DNA of 64,000 nt, taken from the NCBI RefSeq assembly GCF_009831455.1, contig NZ_WOWO01000003.1, forward strand, positions 248,001 through 312,000, written 5' to 3'. The notes beneath the pieces were generated by a model. That model had not been told where the DNA came from and did not search any database. It saw only the letters and a list, made by a program, of their open reading frames with translations. Made by a program: the position numbers and the translations under genes. Of the stretch, positions 7,940 through 16,439 are shown in pieces; position 1 is the first letter of the stretch; every line of letters starts with the position of its first letter. This stretch comes from Salinirussus salinus (lineage in GTDB: Archaea > Halobacteriota > Halobacteria > Halobacteriales > Haloarculaceae).

Positions 7940-9355
7940 TCACTCGACGTCGACGCCGGTAACCTCGAAGCGGGCGCCGCCGTCCGCGCCGTCGGTGGCC
8001 CTGACCGTCCACCCGTGCGTGTCGGCGACCTCGCGGACGATGGAGAGCCCGAATCCGGTGCCCTCCTCGGCCGTCGAGTGACCGGGATCGAACAGCCGGT
8101 CGCGGTCCGTCTCGGGGAGTCCCGACCCGTCGTCCTCGACGTAGAACCCGGAGTCGTCGGGCAGCTCGCCGACCCTGACGGTCACCCCGCGCCCGCCGTG
8201 CTCGACCGCGTTGACGAAGAGGTTCTCCAGCAGTTCCTGGAGCCGCGTCGGGTCCGCGCGGACGAGGGTCTCCCCGGGGGTGACCAGCGCCGCGTCGTAC
8301 GTCTGCACGGTGTGCCAGGCCCCGCGAGCGAGTTTCCCGACGTCGACCGACTGGGTGTCGGGCACACCCCCGCCCTCCCGCGCGAGCGTCAGGACGTCCT
8401 CGATCAGCCCCTCCATCCGCGCGTGTGCGTCCGCGACCGCGTCGAGGTGTTCGCTGTCGCAGTCCTCGGCGACGAGCTCCGTGCGCATCCGGGCGACGTT
8501 GAGCGGGTTCCGCAGGTCGTGGCTGACGATACTCGCGAACTCGTCGAGCCGTTCGTTCTGGCGCCGCAGCCGCTGCTCGCGGCGCTTCTGGGCGGTGATA
8601 TCCGTGGCCAGCCCGACCAGCCACTCCGTCTCGCCGTCCTCGTGGCGGTGTGCGCCGGCTTCCACCCACCTGGTCTCCACCCCCTTCTCGAAGGCCGTCC
8701 GGAACTGGACGGTCACGTCGTCGACTTCTCCCTCCAGCAGCTCCGTCCACGCCCGCTCGACCGCCCCGCGGTCCTCGGGGTGGACCGCCCGGTCGAAGAA
8801 CTCCGCGGCGGCCCCGACGTCCTCCGGGACGACCCCGAACACCTCCTCCACGTCGCCGGTGTACGACACCGGCTCGCCGGTCTCGGGGTCGACCGTCCAG
8901 ATCAGCGCGTCGGTCGCCGCGAGCGCGAACCCGGTCTGTTCGCGCAGCGTCTCCAGCTCCTCGCGGCAGCGTTCCCGCTCGGTGACGTCCCGTACCCCCA
9001 CCGCACACCCGCGGCAGGCGTCGTCGTGCGGGAGCGGCCTGACGTGGAACTCACAGACGCGGGGCTCGCCGCCGTCCCGTGGCGTCACTTCGGCGGTCAG
9101 CCGCCCGCGCTCGCGGTCGACCCCGTCCGCGAGCAGGTCCGACGCCACCGCCCGGTACTCCTCGGGAAGGTGCTCCGGGACCGTCCCCTCCTCGGCCAGC
9201 TCGAGAAACGGCCGCCCCTCCAGGGCTGTCGGCGCCGCCCCGACGATGTCGGCCCACCCCTCGCTGACCTCGCGCATCCGCCCGTCGGCGTCGAGTTCGA
9301 ACACGCCGCCGGGGACGGTGTCGAGCAGCGTCCGGAACGCCTGGCGCCCGGTCAC
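7940..9355 (-). CDS. PAS-domain sensor histidine kinase (soluble)
   Basis: The 471-residue protein has two PAS domains (about 8-125 and 140-258), then a HisKA dimerisation helix with IVSHDLRNPLN (His 279 is the expected phosphorylation site) and a HATPase_c domain with the N-box LLENLFVNAVEHG, the G1 box DDGSGLP and the GTGFGLSI box. No transmembrane segment is visible, so it senses a cytoplasmic cue. PAS1 has a CRGC motif (114-117). No response regulator is adjacent, so it is an orphan kinase. The start is GTG at 9355. Confidence 0.9.
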   Translation of the reverse strand: MTGRQAFRTLLDTVPGGVFELDADGRMREVSEGWADIVGAAPTALEGRPFLELAEEGTVPEHLPEEYRAVASDLLADGVDRERGRLTAEVTPRDGGEPRVCEFHVRPLPHDDACRGCAVGVRDVTERERCREELETLREQTGFALAATDALIWTVDPETGEPVSYTGDVEEVFGVVPEDVGAAAEFFDRAVHPEDRGAVERAWTELLEGEVDDVTVQFRTAFEKGVETRWVEAGAHRHEDGETEWLVGLATDITAQKRREQRLRRQNERLDEFASIVSHDLRNPLNVARMRTELVAEDCDSEHLDAVADAHARMEGLIEDVLTLAREGGGVPDTQSVDVGKLARGAWHTVQTYDAALVTPGETLVRADPTRLQELLENLFVNAVEHGGRGVTVRVGELPDDSGFYVEDDGSGLPETDRDRLFDPGHSTAEEGTGFGLSIVREVADTHGWTVRATDGADGGARFEVTGVDVE

Positions 9356-9544
9356 GCGTCCCCTCCAGTCGGTTCCGGGACGTCACCGCGTCCCCGCGGC
9401 CACCCCGTGTCACTTCCGTTCCTGACGCGCGCCGCGCTCCCGAACGCGGCGCGTCCGGCCACCACACCCATGCCCCATGCTCCTCCGTGCCGGACTATAA
9501 GCGGTTTGGCCGGCGGCGGCCCGTGTCCCCCCGCGACTGCCCGC

Positions 9545-10417
9545 TCAGAGCAGTTCGCCGCGAGCGATGTCGACCACGCGCCCCCCCACCTCGACGCGGA
9601 CGTCGTCCCCGCGGTCGGTCGCGCACAGGTAGAGCAGGGAGGGCCGACCCATCTCGTACCCCTGCTCGACGCGGGCGTCGACGACCCCGCTCCCGAAGTA
9701 GGCGTGCCGGGCCAGGTAGGCCGCCAGACAGCCGTTGGCCGACCCAGTCGCCGGGTCCTCCGGGACGCCGTAGGCCGGCGCGAACATCCGGACCGCGAGG
9801 TCGTTGTCCGGGTCACGCGGGTCCGCACAGAACGCGTGGACGAGCTTCGCCTCCCGGTCGCCCGTCAGGTCGTCGTAGGCCCCGCGGTCGAGGTCGATGT
9901 CCGTCAGCGCCTCGCGGTCCGCGAGGGGGACGAGAACCGTCGGCAGCCCCGTCGAGACGACCTGGACCGGCCAGTCGGTGTCGAGCCGGTCGGCCGACAG
10001 CCCCAGTACCCCCGCGAGCCGCCCGTGGTCGAGTTCGTCGCCGAATTCGGGGGGTTGCTGGGTCATCCACAGCGTCTCCCGCCCGTCGCGCTCGCGGACC
10101 TCGACGGGTACCTCCCCGACGTTCAGGGCCAGCGTGACCTCCTCGGGGCGGCCGTCGGCGACCCGCTCGCGGACGACGTGGGCGGTCCCCAGCGTCGGGT
10201 GGCCGGCGAAGGGCACCTCCGCCTCGGGGGTGAAGATGCGCACCCGGTAGGGGTCCTCGCGGGACTCGACGAAGGTCGTCTCCGAGTAGTTCATCTCGCG
10301 CGCTATCGCCTGCATCTCCTCGTCGCCGGTCGTCCCCTCGCTTTCCACCACTGCGAGCTGGTTTCCGGTGTACCGCTCCCGCGCGAACACGTCGACGATG
10401 TGCAGGTCGTGGGGCAT
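9545..10417 (-). CDS. PhzF family isomerase
   Basis: The 290-residue protein matches the PhzF fold: HIVDVFARERYTGNQLAVV at the N-terminus, MNYSETTFV with the catalytic-type Glu 46, the VPFAGHPTLGTAHVV loop and a second half ending in EDPATGSANGCLAAYL. PhzF members isomerise small metabolites; the phenazine role is not implied for archaea, and the substrate is unknown. It starts at the ATG at 10417 and is separated by 38 bases from RNase Z upstream on the same strand, so the two may be cotranscribed. Confidence 0.9.
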   Translation of the reverse strand: MPHDLHIVDVFARERYTGNQLAVVESEGTTGDEEMQAIAREMNYSETTFVESREDPYRVRIFTPEAEVPFAGHPTLGTAHVVRERVADGRPEEVTLALNVGEVPVEVRERDGRETLWMTQQPPEFGDELDHGRLAGVLGLSADRLDTDWPVQVVSTGLPTVLVPLADREALTDIDLDRGAYDDLTGDREAKLVHAFCADPRDPDNDLAVRMFAPAYGVPEDPATGSANGCLAAYLARHAYFGSGVVDARVEQGYEMGRPSLLYLCATDRGDDVRVEVGGRVVDIARGELL

Positions 10418-10455
10418 GCCCGACCTGTCGGGTGGGTGGTGGCAAATCGCTTTTG

Positions 10456-11421
10456 TTAGCGCCGCTCCCGGCCGACCCGCTCCAGGGTGAACGCCCGGTC
10501 GGCGTCGGGGTAGGGAACCTCGGCCTGCACGCCGTCGTCGGGGAGAAAGGCGCGCTCGCCCTCGAAGACCTCCCGGGCTTCGGCCTCCAGCCGGTCGCTC
10601 CGACCGGCGTACCGCGAGGAGACGTGAGTGAGCGCGAGCCGTCTGGCGCCCGCCCGGTTGGCCACCTCGGCGGCCTCGCGGGCGGTCGCGTGGGCGGTCT
10701 CGCGGGCCCGGTCGGCGCGGTCCTCTGCGAAGGTGGCGTCGTGGACCAGCAAGTCGGCGTCCTCGGCGGCCCGCACCGTGCCCTCTGCGGGCCGGGTGTC
10801 CCCGGTGTAGACCAGCCGTCGGCCGGGGCGGGGCGGCCCCACGACCTCCTCGGGCTCGACGGTCCGCCCCTCGTGTTCGACCGGCTCGCCGCGGTGGAGT
10901 TTCGAGTACTTCGGGCCGGGCTCGATCCCCAGTTCCTCCTCGGCTTTCTGCCGGTCGAACCGCCCCTTCCGGTCGGCCTCGACCAGCGCGTAGCCGACGG
11001 CGTCGGTCCGGTGGTCGACCCGGAAGGTCCGGACCTCGTACTCCCCCGCAGAGAGCGCAACGTCGCCGGGCTCGACCTGGTGGACCCGGACCGGGTAGGA
11101 GGGGGAGTTGCCGGTCGGCGCGAGCAGGCGCTCGACCCGGCTGCGGGTCCCGGCGGGGGCGTGGACCGCCAGCGGGCGCTCGCGGTCGTTGAAGTCGAGG
11201 GTCTGGACCAGCCCCGGCAGGCCGAGGACGTGGTCGCCGTGGAGGTGGGTGAGGAAGACGTGACCCAGGTCAAAGCCCGTCGCAAAGCGCATCATCTGGC
11301 GCTGGGTGCCCTCCCCGCAGTCGAACAGGAGGCGGTCGCCCTCCCGCTCGACGAGCAGGGCGCTGGTCGAGCGGGCCGTGGTGGGGACGGCCCCGCTGGT
11401 CCCGAGGAAGGTCACGCGCAT
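10456..11421 (-). CDS. rnz: Ribonuclease Z
   Basis: The 321-residue protein is a tRNA 3'-end endonuclease of the metallo-beta-lactamase fold. It begins MRVTFLGTSGAVPT, carries DCGEGTQRQM (34-43), the zinc motif THLHGDH (58-64), LVYTGDTRP, HDATFAED and LTHVSSRY in the family order. It removes 3' trailers from tRNA precursors so that CCA can be added. The reading frame extends further upstream, but the ATG at 11421 begins the conserved first strand and matches family length. Confidence 0.95.
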   Translation of the reverse strand: MRVTFLGTSGAVPTTARSTSALLVEREGDRLLFDCGEGTQRQMMRFATGFDLGHVFLTHLHGDHVLGLPGLVQTLDFNDRERPLAVHAPAGTRSRVERLLAPTGNSPSYPVRVHQVEPGDVALSAGEYEVRTFRVDHRTDAVGYALVEADRKGRFDRQKAEEELGIEPGPKYSKLHRGEPVEHEGRTVEPEEVVGPPRPGRRLVYTGDTRPAEGTVRAAEDADLLVHDATFAEDRADRARETAHATAREAAEVANRAGARRLALTHVSSRYAGRSDRLEAEAREVFEGERAFLPDDGVQAEVPYPDADRAFTLERVGRERR

Positions 11422-11508
11422 GGCCGTTCCTCCGGCGGGGACGGCGAAAGGCGTGTCGGATTTCGCACCGGGGGTACCCTTTTGCCGCTCGGTGTGGTAT
11501 GACATGAC

Positions 11509-12162
11509 ATGAAACTCGTCATCGTCGGGTTCGGGCGGGTCGGCCGGCGGACCGCCCGGACCCTCCGGTCGGAGGGCCACGAGGTCGTCATCGTCGAGCG
11601 CGACGCCGCGCGGGCCGACCGCGCCCGCGAGGACGGGTTCTCCGTGGTGACGGGCGACGGCGGCGACGAGGCGGTGCTTGCGGAGGCGGGACTCGACGAT
11701 GCCGACGCCGTCGCCGGGCTGACCGGTGACGTCAACACCAACTACTCGGCGTGTCTGGTCGCCGCGAGCCACGGCTGCCGGACCGTCCTCCGGGTCGGCG
11801 AGGACCTCAGCGACGAACTCTACGAGAAGTACGCCGGCGATGTCGACGAGATCATCTATCCCGAGCGGCTGGGCGCGGTCGGCGCCAAGACCGCGCTCAT
11901 GGGTGGCGACTTCAACGTCATCGCGGACCTGACCGAGCACCTCTCGCTCGCGAGCGTCGCCATCCCGGAGGGGTCGCCCGCCGTCGGCCGCCGGGTCGTC
12001 GGCCTCGACCTGCCGGGCGACGTCCGGGTGTACGCACACGGCCGGGCCGACGAGGACATGCGGATCCCCCTGCCGAAGACGACGGTCCGGCCCGGCGACC
12101 GGCTGGCGGTCATGGCCGCCCCCGACCAGCTCGACGCGGTCCGCGAGGCGCTGCGCGGGTGA
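11509..12162 (+). CDS. TrkA-type NAD-binding potassium transport regulator
   Basis: The 217-residue protein has an RCK_N Rossmann domain (GFGRVGRRTA at 7-16, an acidic residue after strand 2 in VIVERD) and an RCK_C domain (about 140-217; ADLTEHLSLASVAIPEGSPAVGRRV). It should bind NAD(H) or another nucleotide and gate a K+ channel or Trk/Ktr transporter. No channel gene is adjacent, so its partner is elsewhere. Potassium control matters in a salt-in halophile. Of two nearby ATGs, the one at 11509 starts MKLVIVGFG, the family-typical start. Confidence 0.9.
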   Translation: MKLVIVGFGRVGRRTARTLRSEGHEVVIVERDAARADRAREDGFSVVTGDGGDEAVLAEAGLDDADAVAGLTGDVNTNYSACLVAASHGCRTVLRVGEDLSDELYEKYAGDVDEIIYPERLGAVGAKTALMGGDFNVIADLTEHLSLASVAIPEGSPAVGRRVVGLDLPGDVRVYAHGRADEDMRIPLPKTTVRPGDRLAVMAAPDQLDAVREALRG

Positions 12163-12192
12163 CGTGCCGCGGCGAAAAAGCGGCGGGTACTG

Positions 12193-13155
12193 TCAGTCCG
12201 CGGAGACGTCCCGTCCGCCCTCGATCTGGACCAGCTCCTCGACGGGCGGGATCTCGGCGTCGTACTCGGTGATGATCTCGATGCGACGTTCCAGCTTCTC
12301 GCTGGCGTACTCGAGCAGCGGCGTGGAGTCGGTCTGACTCTCGACGCCGACGTCGTCGCTGTCGTAGTCCACGATACCGGCGATCAGCGGGAGGAGCTCT
12401 TCGAGGGTGTCACGGACGACGCTGCCGTCGACCTCGCCGCGGCCGACGTGGCCCTGCACTTCCTGCATGCCGAAGCCGACGTGACGCCCCTCGTCCGAGC
12501 GGATGCGGGTGATCCCCTCGACCAGTCCTTCGAGGTGGACCTTCTCGCCCAGCGGCTCCATGTCGGGCCCGCTCGGCGACCACGACCCCTGGATGCCGTA
12601 GTAGCCGGTCTGTGCCAGGACGCTCTCGACGGCCAGGTGGTAGTGGCAGTACGCCTTCACGCGGTTCTCCGGCGTGTCCTCGGTCAGCAGCCGCTCCATG
12701 GCCTCGTCGGTCCGGTCGAACAACTCGACGTAGGCGTCGTTGAAGTAGCGGTCGTCGGTCGGCCGGGTCACCTCGAAGCCACGGGCCTCCGCGACGGGGT
12801 TGATGACGTCACGCCAGTAGCGGTCGAAAAACTGGGTGTGTTTGGCCTCCTCGTAGATCTGCGAGGAGATGAACATCTGCTTGTTGATGTCGTCGAGCGC
12901 CATCATCAGCGGCGCCAGGTCCTCCGTCACCGCTTCCTCGCCGGCGCCAAAGAGGGCGACCGTCCGGCGGAACGCGTCGAACTGTGCCTCGGTCTGGTCG
13001 CGGTCGATGAGGCGCTCGCGGTCCTGCTCCAGCAGCTCCTGGGGGATGTCCTCGTAGGGGTCCCAGTGACGGTAGACGGCGTTTTTGAAGTAGCCCTGTG
13101 CGAACGAGTCCGGGTCGAGCCGCATGTCGCGGCTGTCGTCTGCGTATCGGTTCAT
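12193..13155 (-). CDS. R2-like ligand-binding oxidase (R2lox type), ferritin-like di-metal protein
   Basis: The 320-residue protein resembles ribonucleotide reductase subunit R2 but fits the R2-like ligand-binding oxidases better. Candidate metal ligands are Glu 73 (GEEAVTED), Glu 103 and His 106 (EEAKHTQ), Glu 177 (LAVESVL) and Glu 222/His 225 (SDEGRHV). Val 76 and Tyr 172 occupy the positions of the Val-Tyr ether crosslink in the Mycobacterium protein (three residues after the first Glu; five before the third). No large RNR subunit is nearby. Haloarchaeal databases often label such genes as RNR beta. The natural substrate is unknown. Confidence 0.8.
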   Translation of the reverse strand: MNRYADDSRDMRLDPDSFAQGYFKNAVYRHWDPYEDIPQELLEQDRERLIDRDQTEAQFDAFRRTVALFGAGEEAVTEDLAPLMMALDDINKQMFISSQIYEEAKHTQFFDRYWRDVINPVAEARGFEVTRPTDDRYFNDAYVELFDRTDEAMERLLTEDTPENRVKAYCHYHLAVESVLAQTGYYGIQGSWSPSGPDMEPLGEKVHLEGLVEGITRIRSDEGRHVGFGMQEVQGHVGRGEVDGSVVRDTLEELLPLIAGIVDYDSDDVGVESQTDSTPLLEYASEKLERRIEIITEYDAEIPPVEELVQIEGGRDVSAD

Positions 13156-13517
13156 AGCTACCCTAGTGTGGGTGATTCTACCACATTATACTACCGGAAT
13201 CACGGAAAACGTGTTTCTCGTTTATTCAACCATGAGCCTACGAGAACGCCGTTTTCGACACGGGAGGGGCGACACACCGGCCGCTTCCGTCGGAAATCGG
13301 ACGAAGGGAAGGGGTGGAAGATACGAAAACCGGGAGTGTCGTCCGCGGGAACGGACGACGGAGTGGGTCAGGGTGTCCGGGCGCGCTGTGGGTGGATGGG
13401 AAGGTGTGAGGCCGTCCGCGCGCCCACCGGATCCGACTCCGCCCGAGTACTTCAATACCCGTCAGACGCACGTCTGCCGCCGGCGGATTTTTGACGGTCG
13501 CTCCCCTCGCAGGACCC
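13156..13517. other. Intergenic region with promoters only
   Basis: Between divergent genes there is an AT-rich box on the minus strand (AGTATAATG near 13185-13193) about 30-40 bases before the R2lox start, and TTTTTGA (about 13488-13494) about 27 bases before the ATG at 13518. The remaining 250 bases contain no ORF with convincing codon use and no clear hairpin. Confidence 0.5.
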
Positions 13518-13640
13518 ATGACCGCGACCTGGGCGGAGCTGTTCGACCGCGCACCGGAGGTCCCGGAGCGACGGGTCCGCGACGCGCTCGCCGACCGCCG
13601 GGACGAGCCTGACGACCGGGGCGCCGATGACCGGGACTAG
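13518..13640 (+). CDS. Small acidic/arginine-rich protein, 40 residues, coupled to the next gene
   Basis: The ORF begins MTATWAELFDRAPEVPE and ends in a charged tail rich in Arg and Asp. Its last 14 bases overlap the next gene, whose ATG at 13627 lies inside it in another frame. A TTTTTGA box lies about 27 bases upstream, which fits a leaderless start here. The small-protein plus PIN-like pair recalls toxin-antitoxin layouts, but the small protein has no recognisable DNA-binding fold. It is real coding sequence by promoter spacing and tight overlap; function unknown. Confidence 0.6.
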   Translation: MTATWAELFDRAPEVPERRVRDALADRRDEPDDRGADDRD

Positions 13641-14097
13641 CCCCGCACGCGTCGTCGCCGACGCAGACGTGCTCGCAGCCGACCTCCTCTCCGGCGGGGC
13701 GGCCCGCGAGGCCCTCGACGCCGCCCGGTCACACTCCTGGGTCGACCTGGTGGCCAGCGACCCGCTGCTCGACGACGCCGAGGCCGTCGTCGCGGCGCTG
13801 GCCGACGCGGAACTCGCGGCGGACTGGCGCCAGCGGGTCGAGCGCGAGCGCGTCCCCGTCGAACACGCCGCCGGCGACCACCCCGCGCTGGCCTCTGCCT
13901 ACGAGGGTAACGCGGCACACGTACTCTCCTTCGACGAGGGACTGACCTCCGCGGGCGCGAACCTTTCCCTGAAGCCACACGTGCAGGTCAGCGTCCGCAC
14001 GCCGGCGGCCTTCGTCGCCCTGTTCGACCCCGCGGCGCTGTACGAGGCGGTCGAGGGCGGGGAGTATCCCGGCCCCGACCGGGACCCGCGCGGGTGA
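13627..14097 (+). CDS. PIN-like domain protein (DUF7384-like)
   Basis: The 156-residue protein starts with VVADADVLAADLL, which matches the first strand and acidic residue pair of PIN-fold nucleases, and has more acidic positions in DPLLDDAE and the LSFDEGL stretch (residues about 97-103). PIN proteins are metal-dependent RNases. I recall that related haloarchaeal proteins are named DUF7384 but cannot confirm it. It overlaps the upstream 40-residue ORF, suggesting translational coupling. It ends convergently with the dehalogenase. Confidence 0.65.
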   Translation: MTGTSPARVVADADVLAADLLSGGAAREALDAARSHSWVDLVASDPLLDDAEAVVAALADAELAADWRQRVERERVPVEHAAGDHPALASAYEGNAAHVLSFDEGLTSAGANLSLKPHVQVSVRTPAAFVALFDPAALYEAVEGGEYPGPDRDPRG

Positions 14098-14100
14098 GCA

Positions 14101-14118
14101 CCGCCGCCACTGCGGCGG
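14101..14118. terminator. Perfect hairpin between convergent genes
   Basis: CCGCCGC (14101-14107) pairs perfectly with GCGGCGG (14112-14118) around a four-base loop, between stops at 14097 and 14126. It probably ends transcription or stabilises 3' ends from both sides. Confidence 0.5.
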
Positions 14119-14125
14119 GGCTGCC

Positions 14126-15034
14126 CTACAGCGGCGTCCGGTCGACGAAGTCGACGATCTCCTCTGCGATCTCCTCGCCGGCATCCTCCTGGAGGAAGTG
14201 CATCGCGCCCTCGACCCAGATGTCGGGCTGCTCGCTGGCGGTCGGGATCAACTCCCGGAGCGGGTCCCGCCCACCCCTGGTGATCGGGTCCGAGTCGGCG
14301 AAGAGGACGAAGGCGGGTTTCTCCCACTCGGCCAGCTTCTCGCGGGCGGCACTCGTTATCTCGCCGCCGTCCCCGCCGTCTGCCCGGGGGACCATGTCGG
14401 GCCACTCGCGGGCGCCGGCCTTCAGCTCCTCCTCGGGGAAGGGCGCCTCGTAGGCGGCCAGCACCTCGTCGCTCAGGTCGGTCGCCGCCGCGTTGTCGAT
14501 GAGCATCGCGATGGGGAGCTCGTCGGCCCGCTCGACGAAATCGCGGAAGTCGTACCACGCGTCGGCCATCTCCGCCTCTCCGGTCGGGCAGTCGGTGTTC
14601 ATCGGGACCAGCCGGGCGAAGCGCTCGGCGTTGTTGACCGCGACCGGCAGGCCGACGATCCCGCCCCAGTCCTGGCAGACGAGGGTGACGTCCTCCAGGT
14701 CGAGTTCCTCGATGAACTGCTCGGTGGCGTCGTAGTGGAGGTCGTAGTCGTACTCCTCCCGTTCGGTGTACTTGTCAGAGCGGCCGAAGCCGATTGCGTC
14801 GGGGACGACCACGCGCCCGCGCTCGGCCAGCGTGGGGACCATCTTCCGGTAGAGAAACCCCCAGGTGGGCTCGCCGTGCAGGCAGAGGAACGTCTCCTCG
14901 CTGTCCCCGTCGGGGTCGGTGTCGATGTAGGCCATCTCCGGGTCGCCCGGCGCGTCGATGGTGACGTAGCGGGGCTCGTAGTCGTAGTCCGGAATCTCAT
15001 CGAAGGCGGATTCGGGTGTCGAGCGCAGTGCCAT
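14126..15034 (-). CDS. Haloalkane dehalogenase-like alpha/beta hydrolase
   Basis: The 302-residue protein is an alpha/beta hydrolase with the haloalkane dehalogenase I signature. The oxyanion loop is HGEPTWGF (53-60), the nucleophile elbow is CQDWGG with Asp 122 followed by the halide-binding Trp 123, the acid is probably Asp 249 (ADSDP), and the base is His 279 (GAMHF). Such enzymes hydrolyse carbon-halogen bonds through an Asp ester. The real substrate is not known, and epoxide hydrolase is a less likely alternative because the elbow is DW. The ATG at 15034 is preferred over an upstream start in the same frame. Confidence 0.85.
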   Translation of the reverse strand: MALRSTPESAFDEIPDYDYEPRYVTIDAPGDPEMAYIDTDPDGDSEETFLCLHGEPTWGFLYRKMVPTLAERGRVVVPDAIGFGRSDKYTEREEYDYDLHYDATEQFIEELDLEDVTLVCQDWGGIVGLPVAVNNAERFARLVPMNTDCPTGEAEMADAWYDFRDFVERADELPIAMLIDNAAATDLSDEVLAAYEAPFPEEELKAGAREWPDMVPRADGGDGGEITSAAREKLAEWEKPAFVLFADSDPITRGGRDPLRELIPTASEQPDIWVEGAMHFLQEDAGEEIAEEIVDFVDRTPL

Positions 15035-15147
15035 GGTCGTGTACGCACAGGATCGGGGGAAAAAGGTTCGGCTCCGTATCCCGGCACTGTGACTGAGCCT
15101 GTCAATCAAGCAGATAGTATTATGTCGACAGCACGCCTCCAGTGGGT

Positions 15148-15567
15148 ATGAATCCGCGACTGTTTCTTCGACTGGAAGGCCTGGCCGTGTTTGCCCTCGC
15201 CGTCGGCGCGTACCTCTGGCTGGGTGGCCCGCTCTGGCTGCTCGCGGTGCTGGCGCTGGCGCCGGACCTCTCGATGCTCGGCTATCTCGCCGGACCGCGG
15301 GTCGGCAGCATCGGCTACAACCTCGCGCACACGTACGTGCTCCCGCTCGCGCTCGGGGCCACGGGCCTCTACGCGGGTACGGACCTGGCGGTGCTTGTCG
15401 CGCTCGTCTGGGCCGGGCACATCGGTGCCGACCGCCTCGTCGGCTACGGGCTGAAATACCGGACGGACTTCAAACACACCCACCTCTCGCCCGGCGCGAT
15501 GCGGCCACCTGCTGCGATAGACCCGACGGATGGCGGCACAGCCGACGCGCCGGCGGGCGCTGACTGA
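15148..15567 (+). CDS. DUF4260 family membrane protein
   Basis: The 139-residue protein has three or four hydrophobic helices (about 10-45 and 60-95), with PDLSMLGYLAGPRVGSIGYNLAHTY in the loop and GADRLVGYGLKY followed by FKHTHLS after the last helix. These are DUF4260 marks. Function is unknown. A GTG two codons upstream is possible, but the ATG at 15148 is preferred. It is convergent with the ITPase. Confidence 0.85.
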   Translation: MNPRLFLRLEGLAVFALAVGAYLWLGGPLWLLAVLALAPDLSMLGYLAGPRVGSIGYNLAHTYVLPLALGATGLYAGTDLAVLVALVWAGHIGADRLVGYGLKYRTDFKHTHLSPGAMRPPAAIDPTDGGTADAPAGAD

Positions 15568-15585
15568 CTCTCACCGGCCGGCGCC

Positions 15586-16263
15586 TCACCGGTCGGCGTT
15601 CGCGTACCACTCCGCGAACTTCGCCAGCGCCCGGCCGCGGTGGGAGACGGCGTTTTTCTGTTCGGTGTCCATCTCCGCGAACGTCTCGCCCGCGTGCTCG
15701 AAGATGGGGTCGTAGCCGAAGCCACCCTCTCCGCGAGGCTCGACGATGGTGCCCGGAACGACACCCTCGAACAGCTTCACGGGAGGGACTTCGTTGTCCC
15801 CGGCTCCGTCGCCCTCCGCACCCTCGATGACTTGCTCGTCGGTCGTGGCGCTGGCGCGCTCGTCGGCGGCCTGGTCCTGGCCCCGCCGTTCCCGGTCGAC
15901 GGGTTCGGGCGTGGCCTCGAAGTCCTCGCCGTCGCAGTAGGCGACCACGCACCGGAACGCCGCCGAGCGGTCGGCCTCGCCGCGGGCCAGCCGCGAGACG
16001 CGCTCGATCCCCACCCGGTCCTCGACGTAGGAGGAGTAGGGGCCAGGGAAGCCCCCGAGCGCGTCGATGGTGAGTCCGGAGTCGTCGACGAAGACGGGCT
16101 CGCCGGCGTGGCGGTAGGCCGCCCGGGCGCCGTGAGCGGCCACTGCGGCGAGGTCGTCGGCCTGGGGTTCGAGGTAGTCGAAGTCCAGTTGCTCGACGGG
16201 TTCGTCCAGGTACTCCTGGGCCTCGCGCACTTTTCCAGGATTGGTGGTGACGAAGGTGACCAT
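15586..16263 (-). CDS. XTP/dITP diphosphatase (Ham1/RdgB family) with an acidic insertion
   Basis: The 225-residue enzyme removes non-canonical purine triphosphates such as ITP and XTP from the nucleotide pool. It has the TTNPGK substrate loop (6-11), the catalytic VDDSGL (59-64), GPYSSYV, FGYDPIF (182-188) and SHRGRAL (207-213). An acidic, low-complexity insertion of about 45 residues lies at 117-162, absent from the usual 190-residue family, probably forming a disordered loop. The ATG at 16263 starts the conserved VTFVTTN strand; the longer frame runs into repeat DNA. Confidence 0.9.
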   Translation of the reverse strand: MVTFVTTNPGKVREAQEYLDEPVEQLDFDYLEPQADDLAAVAAHGARAAYRHAGEPVFVDDSGLTIDALGGFPGPYSSYVEDRVGIERVSRLARGEADRSAAFRCVVAYCDGEDFEATPEPVDRERRGQDQAADERASATTDEQVIEGAEGDGAGDNEVPPVKLFEGVVPGTIVEPRGEGGFGYDPIFEHAGETFAEMDTEQKNAVSHRGRALAKFAEWYANADR

Positions 16264-16439
16264 ACCGGCCGGTGGGGCGGTCCGCGCAAAGGCGCGTCGG
16301 TTGGGGCTGGAGACGCTGCCGGTCGAGACTACAGCACCTTCGCGTGGGCCGGGGGCGCGTGCCGAGCGCCACGCGAGGCCGCGCGACCCGGGGAAAGGCA
16401 GGCCGACCACCAGCGTCCGCCGAGCGCCGGAGGCGCGAG

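Noticed and set aside
12193-13155. Ribonucleotide reductase beta subunit
   Set aside because: The Val-Tyr crosslink positions are those of R2lox and no large subunit lies nearby; RNR remains possible but less likely.
13124-13612. 162-codon ORF in the gap before the PIN-like pair
   Set aside because: It is arginine-rich, spans the promoter regions and overlaps the supported 40-residue gene in a different frame.
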